Of a stretch of DNA of 29,634 nt, positions 1 to 7,154 are shown in pieces. A program made the translations under genes and the position numbers. The notes beneath the pieces were generated by a model. The model was given only the letters and a program-made list of their open reading frames with translations. It was not told the origin of the DNA and did no database searches. How positions within the stretch are numbered: the stretch's first letter is position 1; each line of letters starts with the position of its first letter. The DNA is from a virus: positions 1-29,634 of the IMG/VR virus record IMGVR_UViG_3300021519_000045; one strand, written 5' to 3'.

Positions 1-234
1 ATTATTTAAAACTTCTAATGCGTCAAGAGTTTTTTTCAAATTTTGACGCATATCTATGAGGCCCAAATCTCCTGAATCAACTGATGAGTCATTTACTTCA
101 AATAATTCATTATTAAAGTTATCTGGATCAATTCCTAACTCTACTAAAAGTATATATACTTTTTTTTCGTATTTAGGAATGTTTTCTTGTATAATTTCTA
201 TTTTAGTGCTTTTATCTACATTATTAAAGAGCAT
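1..234 (-). CDS. Hypothetical acidic protein, 3' end outside the window
   Basis: The minus strand is open from an ATG at 234 to the window edge (78 codons, no stop), so the C-terminus lies beyond position 1. A good Shine-Dalgarno (AAGGAAG) precedes the ATG by about 5 bases. The product begins MLFNNVDKSTKIEIIQEN, is rich in Asp, Glu, Asn and Lys, and shows no signal peptide or membrane segment. I do not recognise a family. A plus-strand open frame over the same bases lacks a ribosome site and is taken as a shadow. The gene follows the DUF6065-like gene in the same direction, with a candidate promoter between them. Confidence 0.6.
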   Translation of the reverse strand, partial: MLFNNVDKSTKIEIIQENIPKYEKKVYILLVELGIDPDNFNNELFEVNDSSVDSGDLGLIDMRQNLKKTLDALEVLNN

Positions 235-255
235 TGTTCTTCCTTTGCATGAAAA

Positions 256-261
256 ATTATA
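256..261 (-). promoter_or_regulatory. Candidate -10 box for the leftmost gene
   Basis: TATAAT reads on the minus strand at 261-256, about 22 bases upstream of the ATG at 234. A start at about 249 would leave a short leader containing the Shine-Dalgarno. The -35 region is poor (AT-rich, no TTGACA), so this is only a candidate. The rest of the 77-base intergenic region (235-311) shows no tRNA or hairpin. Confidence 0.35.
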
Positions 262-311
262 CTGATATAGTACTTAACTTAATTGAAATTTAAACACTAG
301 GTATTAGGCAC

Positions 312-1013
312 TCAGGTTGGATCTATTAAGTTTAAAAGACCATCGTGCTTTGGGCCTATTATATTCCCGTTTTCATCTAAACCGCTTCTAATTCCATTCA
401 TCCAAGTCCATGGTTGTTCGTGTAGTTTTTTCATTTTTGCATCGCCGTATGATTGTCTTTTGGCAATTAATTCTGGTTTATCCCACAAATTTTCTACGGA
501 GAATTGTACATTCTCCAAAAGATTATTTTCATATATATTAAAAAACATGAACGGCATTCCTGCTTCGAATCTAACCGGCTCACCAATCTTAGTAATCTTC
601 CAATTCATATTAAACTCATCAGGCCACCAAGAACTAGGTATAGTGGCGGATAAAGGAGCAGCTCCGTCAACAAAATAATTGGGAGAACCTGTAACCCAAG
701 TATCGTAACCTTCTTCAGTATTTATAGCCCATCCTGTAGCAAAAGAAATAATGCCTATTATAGAAGGTATTACAACTGGTCTTCCATTTAAAAACTCACC
801 TTCTAAAACCCTAGGAGGAGTATTTCCGCCATCCCATTGCACTACTACATCTTGCTGAAGAATAAGCTCCCAACCATTAACGTTTGCTGCCGTCATGGGT
901 AAACATTTGTAGGCGTGTTTTTTGTAGGTTTCGTCCATCCAGTCTCTTTTTAATCTAGACTGTTTTATATTTGGTGGATTTTGATGAGTTTTAATTAAAG
1001 TTATCTTAGTCAT
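312..1013 (-). CDS. DUF6065-like protein
   Basis: A 233-residue soluble protein of unknown function. Features include a CLPMTAANVNGWEL segment near residue 37, a VVVQWDGG stretch, many Trp and Pro residues, and a C-terminal EQPWTWMNGIRSG motif. This resembles the DUF6065 family as I remember it from cyanobacteria and aquatic phages, but I cannot run a profile search. It starts one base after the stop of the upstream 2OG oxygenase, so the two are one leftward transcription unit. The stop is TGA, which shows that UGA terminates in this genome. A role alongside the oxygenases is inferred only from position. Confidence 0.6.
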   Translation of the reverse strand: MTKITLIKTHQNPPNIKQSRLKRDWMDETYKKHAYKCLPMTAANVNGWELILQQDVVVQWDGGNTPPRVLEGEFLNGRPVVIPSIIGIISFATGWAINTEEGYDTWVTGSPNYFVDGAAPLSATIPSSWWPDEFNMNWKITKIGEPVRFEAGMPFMFFNIYENNLLENVQFSVENLWDKPELIAKRQSYGDAKMKKLHEQPWTWMNGIRSGLDENGNIIGPKHDGLLNLIDPT

Positions 1014-1014
1014 C

Positions 1015-1698
1015 TTAAAGCTTTTTAAGGGTAACTCCAGATTCTTCTTTTGTTACCGCACCGGCATTAACTGCCTGGTGGTAATCTTTGTTATTATCCT
1101 TATAATCAAACATGGTAACAGCCGAATATTTAACGCCTTCAGTGACCGGCATGGAACCGTGAGCAAAAATATAAGTTGATGGGAAAAAAATTACATCTCC
1201 CTTTTTAGGCTTAAACTTTAAGTTAATATAAGGAAACCAAAGCTCTCCACCTTCGTAATCGTCATTTAGATATACAATCGAAGAAAGTGTGCAGGTATAA
1301 GAAAATCCATGATCTGTATGAACAGAGAAATGTTGTCCAACTTCATATCTTACAAAGTTAATAGATTCCATAAATTCCATTTTAAAATTATATCTAGCTT
1401 CATAATCTGCCAAGCATTTTTTCAATATTAAATCTGTGTCATCATAAACGTTCTTGATTTCTTTTAGTTCTTCAGGTAAATGTTCCCAATGAGCTGGGCC
1501 TACCTTTAAGTCAACACAATCTCTATAGTCTGGCATTGGTGTATTGTATCCAACAGTGGCTGTATTCCATTTAAAATACTCATGATCACTGTCTTTCAGA
1601 GTTTCCTCTAATCTACCAACTATATTAAGATCTTCTGACATTACATCTCTATATAAAATTATTCCAAACTTAGGATCTTCTACGTTGTAAATTTCCAT
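1015..1698 (-). CDS. 2OG-Fe(II) oxygenase, prolyl 4-hydroxylase-like
   Basis: A 2-oxoglutarate/Fe(II)-dependent dioxygenase. The double-stranded beta-helix core shows the metal motif HTD in HFSVHTDHGFSYTC, then the family hallmark YLNDDYEGGELWFP, a PKKGDVIFFPS turn, the distal His in FAHGSMPV and the 2OG-binding basic residue in GVKYSAVTMF (Lys where Arg is more usual). Members hydroxylate prolyl or other side chains using O2 and 2OG; the substrate here is unknown. I prefer the ATG at 1698, preceded by AAGGAAAAA. A longer frame from a GTG at 1746 (243 residues) has no Shine-Dalgarno and would overlap the likely promoter. It lies in a leftward operon with the DUF6065-like gene. Confidence 0.85.
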   Translation of the reverse strand: MEIYNVEDPKFGIILYRDVMSEDLNIVGRLEETLKDSDHEYFKWNTATVGYNTPMPDYRDCVDLKVGPAHWEHLPEELKEIKNVYDDTDLILKKCLADYEARYNFKMEFMESINFVRYEVGQHFSVHTDHGFSYTCTLSSIVYLNDDYEGGELWFPYINLKFKPKKGDVIFFPSTYIFAHGSMPVTEGVKYSAVTMFDYKDNNKDYHQAVNAGAVTKEESGVTLKKL

Positions 1699-1730
1699 TT
1701 TTTCCTTAGGGGTAATTGCCTTTTTGGTTC

Positions 1731-1739
1731 TGCTATAAT
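1731..1739 (+). promoter_or_regulatory. Candidate extended -10 promoter for the rightward oxygenase operon
   Basis: TGCTATAAT is a perfect extended -10 element (TGN-TATAAT) on the plus strand. Initiation near 1746 would give a leader of about 38 bases before the ATG at 1784. There is no convincing -35, which is common for extended -10 promoters. It overlaps the leftward promoter, so the two may compete. Confidence 0.5.
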
Positions 1740-1760
1740 ATATCACAAGGTGTTTGTCAA
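1732..1760 (-). promoter_or_regulatory. Candidate leftward sigma70-type promoter
   Basis: A perfect TTGACA (minus strand 1760-1755) is followed after 17 bases by TATAGC (1737-1732). An alternative TATTAT lies 14 bases downstream of the -35. Transcription would start near 1725, ahead of the preferred ATG at 1698. This supports the shorter start for the leftward oxygenase. Confidence 0.5.
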
Positions 1761-1783
1761 ATCAAACCATAAAGGATACAGGC

Positions 1784-2404
1784 ATGGATCAATCGCTAAT
1801 AAATCCAGGTTATTTTGGAAAATCTATCGATAATATAAAAGTATATAAAAATTTTGTTGAATTAAAAGATCTTAAAATTATACAAAAGTTTTTACCTACA
1901 ATTTCTGAGTGGATGGATGCAGGTGAAAATCAATACGCTGAAGATGGTACATGTACTTATGACGCTTCTTATTGGTCTAATAGACAATGTAGTTGGGATA
2001 TTCTACAAAGAATAAATATAGAAGTATTCAATATTGTAGAAAAATATATTCAAAAAATGAAAAAATGCTTAGAAGATTCTTTTAAAGTAGAACTGTCTAC
2101 AAGACCACCGGTAATTATTAAATGGCGTCCTGGTATGGAACAAAGACCTCATGCGGATAAGCAAATGAATGATGGAAGACCTAATCCTTTTCCAACATAT
2201 GATATAAATTCATTAATTTATTATAACGATGATTTTGAAGGTGGAGAATTATACTACCCAGATTATAACTTAACCATTAAACCAGAACCAGGTTTGGCGG
2301 TAGCTCATCCTGGAGATGTGGATTATCTTCATGGGGTAAAACAAATTATTTCTGGAGAAAGATATACAACTCCATCTTTTTATACTATTACAAAGTTAAA
2401 ATAA
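1784..2404 (+). CDS. 2OG-Fe(II) oxygenase, prolyl 4-hydroxylase-like
   Basis: A second dioxygenase of the P4H-like superfamily, 206 residues from the preferred ATG at 1784 (AAAGGA seven bases upstream). A TTG at 1754 in the same frame has no ribosome site. Core motifs are HAD (Fe ligands) in RPHADKQMNDG, the hallmark IYYNDDFEGGELYYPDYNL, distal His in DYLHGVKQI and the 2OG-binding Arg in SGERYTTPSF. It is the first gene of a rightward three-oxygenase operon; the next ATG follows the TAA by one base. The substrate is not evident from sequence; collagen-like and Pro-rich fibre proteins lie close by. Confidence 0.85.
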   Translation: MDQSLINPGYFGKSIDNIKVYKNFVELKDLKIIQKFLPTISEWMDAGENQYAEDGTCTYDASYWSNRQCSWDILQRINIEVFNIVEKYIQKMKKCLEDSFKVELSTRPPVIIKWRPGMEQRPHADKQMNDGRPNPFPTYDINSLIYYNDDFEGGELYYPDYNLTIKPEPGLAVAHPGDVDYLHGVKQIISGERYTTPSFYTITKLK

Positions 2405-2405
2405 C

Positions 2406-3221
2406 ATGTATATAATAGAAAACTCATCTGTTGAAGATATTGATGTTAATTTATCTAATTACATAAATATTTATCTAGAATATGGTTTACTTGCTTTTCC
2501 TAATTTAAATATAGAAGAAGTAAATCAACTTAAAATTATGCAGTTTTTTGGTAAAAAATTAAACTGGCATTTTTTTTCATCTGTTGATTCAGAAGATCAT
2601 TCTGTTTCTTTTGCTAAAATAGAAAAACAATTTGAATCAGATCAAGTTTTTATACGTTGGCATTTGGAGCATATTGAGAGACGTAATCCACAAGTTTGCG
2701 CTTCCTGGAAGATGAATACTTTTACATGCGATCCTGTTGCGGGATCTACTGGATTTATAGATGCTCGTATTATTTATCAAAGACTTCCTAATGAATGGAA
2801 AATATTTTTGGATAATGTTTTTGTTATAGATCCAGAAAATAAAGATTTTGAAAGAAAATGTGTTCAAAAACATAGGAATGATAAAAGAAATATATTAAAG
2901 TTATCACCATATTTATATCAAAATATCATAGTTAAGGTTGGAGATAATAAACCTTCTACATCAGAATTTAATTTATTTAGAGAGATAAATGAATGGTTTT
3001 CGTATCAAGTTTTGTGTGTTGAAAAAGATAAAATATGGTGGAATTGGAGCAAGGGAGATTTGCTTTTAGTAGATTTATCTACAATGATACATTGTGTAAA
3101 AGGTGGATTTTTACAAGGTGAAAGAATTTTTTCTAGATATTGGGGATATGAAAAAGAAGAAGATTTTATAATGTATACAGATATCAAATTTAATGAAAGA
3201 TTTGGTTTAAAAAATGGATAA
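2406..3221 (+). CDS. TauD/TfdA-like 2OG-Fe(II) oxygenase
   Basis: A 271-residue protein with the layout of the taurine-dioxygenase (TauD/clavaminate synthase) branch of 2OG oxygenases. A His-x-Glu metal motif sits in RWHLEHIERRNP, followed by CDPVAGSTGFIDAR, which resembles the conserved substrate/2OG loop (family members often have P..GG.T.F.d). A distal His occurs in DLSTMIHCVKGG and an Arg in ERIFSRYWGY, the expected 2OG contact. It is more divergent than its two P4H-like neighbours. The coding sequence is very AT-rich, it overlaps the next gene by 8 bases, and it is clearly cotranscribed. The substrate is unknown. Confidence 0.65.
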   Translation: MYIIENSSVEDIDVNLSNYINIYLEYGLLAFPNLNIEEVNQLKIMQFFGKKLNWHFFSSVDSEDHSVSFAKIEKQFESDQVFIRWHLEHIERRNPQVCASWKMNTFTCDPVAGSTGFIDARIIYQRLPNEWKIFLDNVFVIDPENKDFERKCVQKHRNDKRNILKLSPYLYQNIIVKVGDNKPSTSEFNLFREINEWFSYQVLCVEKDKIWWNWSKGDLLLVDLSTMIHCVKGGFLQGERIFSRYWGYEKEEDFIMYTDIKFNERFGLKNG

Positions 3222-3756
3222 GATACATATTTTTAAAAATATTATAGAACAAGAAGATTTAGTAAAAATTACTTTACATTTAAAAAATACTCCAGTTATA
3301 GTTGACGAATCTGGATATTCACCATTTGGAGTATATGCCGGTAACGGCAGCCCTGTTCTTCCTGAACTTTTGGGCAAATATTACGATACGCTAAAAACTA
3401 TTATAGAAACTTCTTTTGATTGCAAAGTTTATGATGAAGGAGTTAGTAGTGTAGTGGAAATGAAAATTGGTGATTCAATGCCAGTTCATTTAGACCATGG
3501 GTCTGCTCAAAACGAAAGTGTTGGCCTAAAGACGGGAGCAGGGCATCCATCTAGAGATCTTAGTTCAGTCCTTTATTACAATGATGATTATCAAGGTGGA
3601 GAAATTTATTTTCCTGAACAAGATTTATTAATTAAGCCAGAACCTGGAATGTTTATTTGCTTTCCAGCTAAAGATGGATTTCCTCACCAGGTTAAAGAGG
3701 TTAGGAGTGGTTACCGTTGGTGCTCTACTAATTTTTGGTGTATCAAAAAAGACTAA
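3214..3756 (+). CDS. 2OG-Fe(II) oxygenase, prolyl 4-hydroxylase-like
   Basis: A third oxygenase of the rightward operon, 180 residues. Core motifs are HLD in [14 protein letters not shown], the hallmark [33 protein letters not shown], distal His in GFPHQVKEV and Arg in [11 protein letters not shown]. Its ATG lies inside the end of the preceding gene (8-base overlap), which suggests translational coupling. Its TAA overlaps the stop of the convergent collagen-like fibre gene by four bases, with no room for a terminator between the operons. Confidence 0.85.
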   Translation: MDKIHIFKNIIEQEDLVKITLHLKNTPVIVDESGYSPFGVYAGNGSPVLPELLGKYYDTLKTIIETSFDCKVYDEGVSSVVEMKIGDSMPVHLDHGSAQNESVGLKTGAGHPSRDLSSVLYYNDDYQGGEIYFPEQDLLIKPEPGMFICFPAKDGFPHQVKEVRSGYRWCSTNFWCIKKD

Positions 3757-6014
3757 GCTTGTAGGTCGCCTAATGCTACCCAAGTATCAGTAGCTCTTTT
3801 TATGAGGGTGACTGAAGACCATTGAGCTCTAAGCTTTAGCCCTGGTGTTGCATTTATCGTTACTCCGCCTGTAGCTGTAACCGTAGTTTGTCCTGCACCT
3901 GTTTGAAGAATGGTTATTTGAGTTCCAACTGGAAAAGCTACAGTAGAGTTTAGTGGAACAGTTAAAGTATTAGCTGCAGCGTTGCTTACTTCTACTAGTT
4001 TATCTTTATCAGTTAATACTAATGTGTAGCTAGCAGTTTGTGCGTTTGTTATAACATTAGAAGAAGCAAAGTCTAATGATATTGTTCCATTGCCAACTTG
4101 CAATTTTTTATTCGTACTATCCCAAGAAAGTCTAGCATCTGTTGTAGACGATGAGGTAGAGAGTGTTAGTATTGGGGTGTTGGTTACTGGACTTGTAAAA
4201 GTTTTATTAGTAAAAGTTTCGGTGCCAGCAAGTGTAGCAAGCGTACCTGAAGTTGGAAGAGTTACGTTAGTGGATGCAGTTTGAGTAAGCGTTAAAGCAA
4301 ATGCACCTGAAGTAGTAAGGTCTGATGCTAAGGTTAAGTTTCCGCCAAATTTTAATGTCTTAGCTGCATTTACTAGATCTAATGTAAGAGTTCTACCAGC
4401 GGTTAAAGTAGTAGAAGAAACAGCTGCAATAGTTATATCATAAGCTGCTGAAGTATCTCTAATTCCTACTGAAGTTAAAGCTGTTGATGATGCGCCAGTA
4501 ATACTTGGGCTAGTAAGAGTTTTATTGGTAAGAGTTTCTGTTCCCGCAAGTGTGGACATTGTGCCTGTAGTCGGTAAAGTTACGCTTGTATTAGCTGTAA
4601 CTGTAAGGGTTGTGCTATACATACCAGAAGTCGTAAAGTTGCCACCAAGTGTAATTGTTTTTCCTGAGTTATTTACTCCCGTACCACCATATTGTCCTGC
4701 GATAGTAGTACCATTCCAAGTACCAGTAGTTATGGTTCCGATAGAAGAAAGTCCAGATAGGGTTGTAACTGCTTCGTTAACAAGAGTTCCCGTAAGTGGC
4801 AATGTTACATTTGACCCCAAAGCCGTATTGAGAGTTATGTTGTAGGCACCAGTTGTAGTAAGGTTCCCTGCAAGGGTAATAGTTTTACCAGTATTTGCAA
4901 CACCTGTACCGCCATATTGTCCTGCTATTACATCTGCATTCCAAGTTCCAGTTGCAATTGTTCCGAGGGTTGTTATATTTGTAGTTGCAGCGTTTACCCA
5001 GTTGGTTCCGTTGTATCTTAGTACTTGTCCAGTTGCCGGAGTGGTAACTATAGTGTCAGATAGATCATCTAGTACAGCCGAACCAAGAGAACCTTGTGGG
5101 CCTGTTGGTCCAGTGGGACCTGTTGGTCCAGTTGGTCCTGTTGGTCCAGTCTGTAATGTAAAGTTTAAGACCGCAGCTGATGAGGTACCTGAGTTGGTTA
5201 CTGCTGCTGTGCCAGCAGAGACTGTGCCAACAGTAATTGTAGCAGCTGTTCCAGTTGGTCCAGTGGGACCTGTAGGTCCAGTCGGACCAGCCACTGTAGA
5301 AGCAGCTCCTGTTGGGCCAGTGGGGCCAGTGGGACCTGTTGGGCCCACGGAACCAGTAGTCGCAGTATCTGCCCAAATAACACTAGTATCTCCAGGAGCT
5401 GTTCCCTGTATGACTACACCAGTAGGCCCAGTAGGGCCTGTTACTCCAGTATCTCCCCTGGGTATGGTGAAATTAAAAGTAGCAGCAGAAGATGTTCCAG
5501 AATTTGTTATTAAGGCTGAAGACCCAGCAGTTCCAGTGGTTACTGTGCCCACTGTTATGCTAGCAGCAGTTCCCGTAGCCCCTGTAGAGCCGGTTGGGCC
5601 AGTAGGACCCGTAGGACCAACCTCAAGGCCTGCTACGGCTATATAAACCGATATCCTGACTGAGTTAGAGGCTGGAGGTGAATCAAAATAAACCGTGATA
5701 GTGTTACTTGATGTTGCTTCCCAAGAAATTAATATTAAACCATATGGAGAAGCTGCTTCTCTAACAGTTACACTTACATCTCTGCTTCCAAAATTATGAG
5801 TAAGAACAAATGAAGTACTGGTTCCATCTCCTATAGTTGCATTATATACTGTGCCAGCAAGATTAACGGAACTAGTAAATTGTACAATAGCGTCTAAACT
5901 ATTCTTGTAATATATTTTACCATCTGCATAATTTAAGGCTAACTCACCATAATCTAATGTTGCGGGAGCTTGAGTTGGTGTTGATGATCTTTTTATTTTA
6001 ATAGTGTTAGCCAT
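3753..6014 (-). CDS. Collagen-like tail fibre protein
   Basis: A 753-residue probable tail fibre. Residues 1-50 ([10 protein letters not shown]..., then [20 protein letters not shown]) form the N-terminal module common to fibres of aquatic phages and likely attach to the virion. Residues 51-130 look like a beta-rich domain. Five collagen-like Gly-Pro-Thr runs (about 133-148, 189-200, 223-236, 243-255, 290-308) alternate with similar [11 protein letters not shown]-type spacers. Then comes the widespread module [15 protein letters not shown], followed by repeats containing [17 protein letters not shown] and [15 protein letters not shown]. The C-terminus (from about residue 650) is beta-rich and probably makes the tip. 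Low-complexity trimeric architecture is inferred. The gene follows the FFPP-repeat gene by 12 bases. Pro and Thr in the GPT repeats are possible targets of the nearby oxygenases and glycosyltransferase. Confidence 0.85.
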   Translation of the reverse strand: MANTIKIKRSSTPTQAPATLDYGELALNYADGKIYYKNSLDAIVQFTSSVNLAGTVYNATIGDGTSTSFVLTHNFGSRDVSVTVREAASPYGLILISWEATSSNTITVYFDSPPASNSVRISVYIAVAGLEVGPTGPTGPTGSTGATGTAASITVGTVTTGTAGSSALITNSGTSSAATFNFTIPRGDTGVTGPTGPTGVVIQGTAPGDTSVIWADTATTGSVGPTGPTGPTGPTGAASTVAGPTGPTGPTGPTGTAATITVGTVSAGTAAVTNSGTSSAAVLNFTLQTGPTGPTGPTGPTGPTGPQGSLGSAVLDDLSDTIVTTPATGQVLRYNGTNWVNAATTNITTLGTIATGTWNADVIAGQYGGTGVANTGKTITLAGNLTTTGAYNITLNTALGSNVTLPLTGTLVNEAVTTLSGLSSIGTITTGTWNGTTIAGQYGGTGVNNSGKTITLGGNFTTSGMYSTTLTVTANTSVTLPTTGTMSTLAGTETLTNKTLTSPSITGASSTALTSVGIRDTSAAYDITIAAVSSTTLTAGRTLTLDLVNAAKTLKFGGNLTLASDLTTSGAFALTLTQTASTNVTLPTSGTLATLAGTETFTNKTFTSPVTNTPILTLSTSSSTTDARLSWDSTNKKLQVGNGTISLDFASSNVITNAQTASYTLVLTDKDKLVEVSNAAANTLTVPLNSTVAFPVGTQITILQTGAGQTTVTATGGVTINATPGLKLRAQWSSVTLIKRATDTWVALGDLQA
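5091..5618 (-). repeat. Interrupted GPT collagen-like repeats inside the fibre gene
   Basis: Five blocks of a degenerate 9-base unit (GGNCCNACN on the coding strand) encode Gly-Pro-Thr triplets. They are separated by two related non-collagen spacers with the pattern [17 protein letters not shown]. The blocks differ in copy number, suggesting expansion and contraction by slippage or recombination. Confidence 0.85.
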
Positions 6015-6026
6015 ATTAGGTCTTTC

Positions 6027-6507
6027 TTATTTAAACCCAGGTGGGAAGTAAGGTGGGAAGTAAGGTGGAAAATAAGGTGGAAAGAAAGGTGGGAAAAAAG
6101 GTGGGAAAAAAGGAGGAAAGAAAGGTGGGAAGTAAGGTGGAAAATAAGGTGGAAAGAAAGGTGGGAAAAAAGGTGGGAAGAAAGGTGGGAAGAAAGGTGG
6201 GAAAAAAGGAGGAAAATAAGGTGGAAAGAAAGGTGGGAAAAAAGGAGGAAAGTAAGGACTATATTTAGTATAGTCTACAGATCCAGTTCTTGGATAAACA
6301 GTAGCAGCTGCAGGAGATTCTGAAATAATCTCGTCTAACCTAGTTAAATTTCCACCACTAGGATCATTTAAAGCTGTATTGGTTACAGTTCCGTTTGTTA
6401 AACTCGGCAGCTGTCAACTTGGGGTCGGCAGTTGCGGGTTTATCTCCAACTATGTTAGGTACATCGTTTTTCCTTGTACCTGATGTATTTCCACTACTAA
6501 TAGCCAT
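6027..6507 (-). CDS. FFPP-repeat structural protein, expressed through a +1 shift at CGGA
   Basis: The zero frame starts at the ATG at 6507 (MAISSGNTSGTRKNDVPN...) and reaches codon 39, CGG at 6393-6391, then stops at a TGA at 6366-6364. Omitting the C shifts into the +1 frame, which runs without a stop to the TAA at 6029-6027. The joined product is 159 residues: a polar N-terminal domain (LTAAEFNKGTVTNTALNDP across the junction), GGNLTRLDEIISESPAAA, then 18 tandem [F/Y]FPP tetrapeptides and a short GFK tail. The length of 481 bases equals 160 codons plus one. Neighbours are tail fibre genes, so a tail or virion surface role is likely. The aromatic-proline repeat could be an adhesive or extended segment; its function is unknown. 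Confidence 0.75.
6039..6254 (-). repeat. 18 copies of a 12-base tandem repeat encoding [F/Y]FPP
   Basis: Eighteen consecutive 12-base units with consensus TWYTTYCCNCCT on the minus strand translate as FFPP or YFPP (six YFPP and twelve FFPP units by my count). Variation is limited to the first aromatic codon and wobble bases. The plus-strand frame over this stretch (Lys/Val/Glu-rich) is a repeat shadow. Confidence 0.9.
6390..6393 (-). promoter_or_regulatory. CGGA +1 frameshift site in the FFPP-repeat gene
   Basis: Context is AAC AAA CGG AAC in the zero frame. Reading AAC AAA (C) GGA ACT restores the repeat frame. Stops in the two frames (+1-frame TGA at 6416-6414, zero-frame TGA at 6366-6364) confine the shift to 47 bases, and that interval holds a single CGG. 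Confidence 0.7.
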
Positions 6508-6587
6508 AATTTAACCTGTTGACAAATAATATATTATATTGACTTGTCATTTCTACTCCATAGATAAAGTCTCAGTTAATTATAGTC

Positions 6588-7154
6588 TTAGAATGTTCCA
6601 CCGTCAAGAGTGTAAGTGCCAGCAGCTACTGCAGCTAACGTTGAGCTATAAGCTTGTACGTCAGTACCGATTGCCAATCCAAGAGCTGTGCGAGCTCCTG
6701 AGGCTGTTGTTGATCCGGTTCCACCATTAGCTACAGCAATTGCTGTACCAGTCCAAGTACCAGTTGTGATAGTACCAAGAGTTGTGATTGAGCTAGATCC
6801 GGTATAAGTTCCACCAGCCACTGCAGCCAATGTTGAGTTATAAGCCTGTACGTCAGAGCCAATTGCCAATCCAAGAGCTGTGCGAGCTCCTGAGGCTGTT
6901 GTGGAGCCAGTACCGCCATTAGCTACAGCAATCGTTGTACCATTCCAGGTACCGGTTGCTATTGTGCCAACAGTTGTAATACTGTCATCACCAGCATACG
7001 TTCCACCAGCCACTGAGGCAAGCGTTGCATCGTAAGCCTGTACGTTAGTTCCAATGGCAAGTCCAAGGGCTGTACGAGCGTCTGAGGCGGTTGTGGAGCC
7101 AGTTCCACCGTTAGCTACGGGGATTGCTGTGCCATTCCATACTCCGGTTGCAAT
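6588..7154 (-). repeat. Three tandem 192-base repeats in the fibre gene
   Basis: Units begin at 7154, 6962 and 6770, exactly 192 bases (64 codons) apart. The third is shortened at its end and runs into the C-terminal LDGGTF. Each encodes (I/V)xTGxWxGTxI, then ANGGTGSTTAS.ARTALGLAIG and a QAY(D/N/S)xTLAxVA segment. High DNA identity suggests recent duplication. Confidence 0.85.

Noticed and set aside
56-265. Plus-strand 69-residue open frame with a hydrophobic stretch
   Set aside because: The minus strand has an open frame with a good ribosome site over the same bases, and neighbours on that side run leftward.
235-311. tRNA gene in a 77-base gap (looking for a CGGA-decoding tRNA)
   Set aside because: No acceptor stem pairing or T-loop GGTTC-like sequence. 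None of the other short gaps in the window holds a tRNA either, so any such tRNA must lie elsewhere.
1698-1784. Longer starts for the two divergent oxygenases (GTG at 1746, TTG at 1754)
   Set aside because: Neither has a Shine-Dalgarno, and both extensions run into the promoter region. ATGs at 1698 and 1784 have good ribosome sites.
5002-5646. Plus-strand VGPVGPVGP protein
   Set aside because: It is the antisense shadow of the GPT collagen repeats of the minus-strand fibre gene.
6039-6254. CRISPR array
   Set aside because: The repeats are directly tandem 12-base coding units with no spacers.
6041-6268. Plus-strand Lys/Val/Glu repeat protein
   Set aside because: It is the antisense shadow of the FFPP tandem repeat; it has no Shine-Dalgarno and no plus-strand operon.
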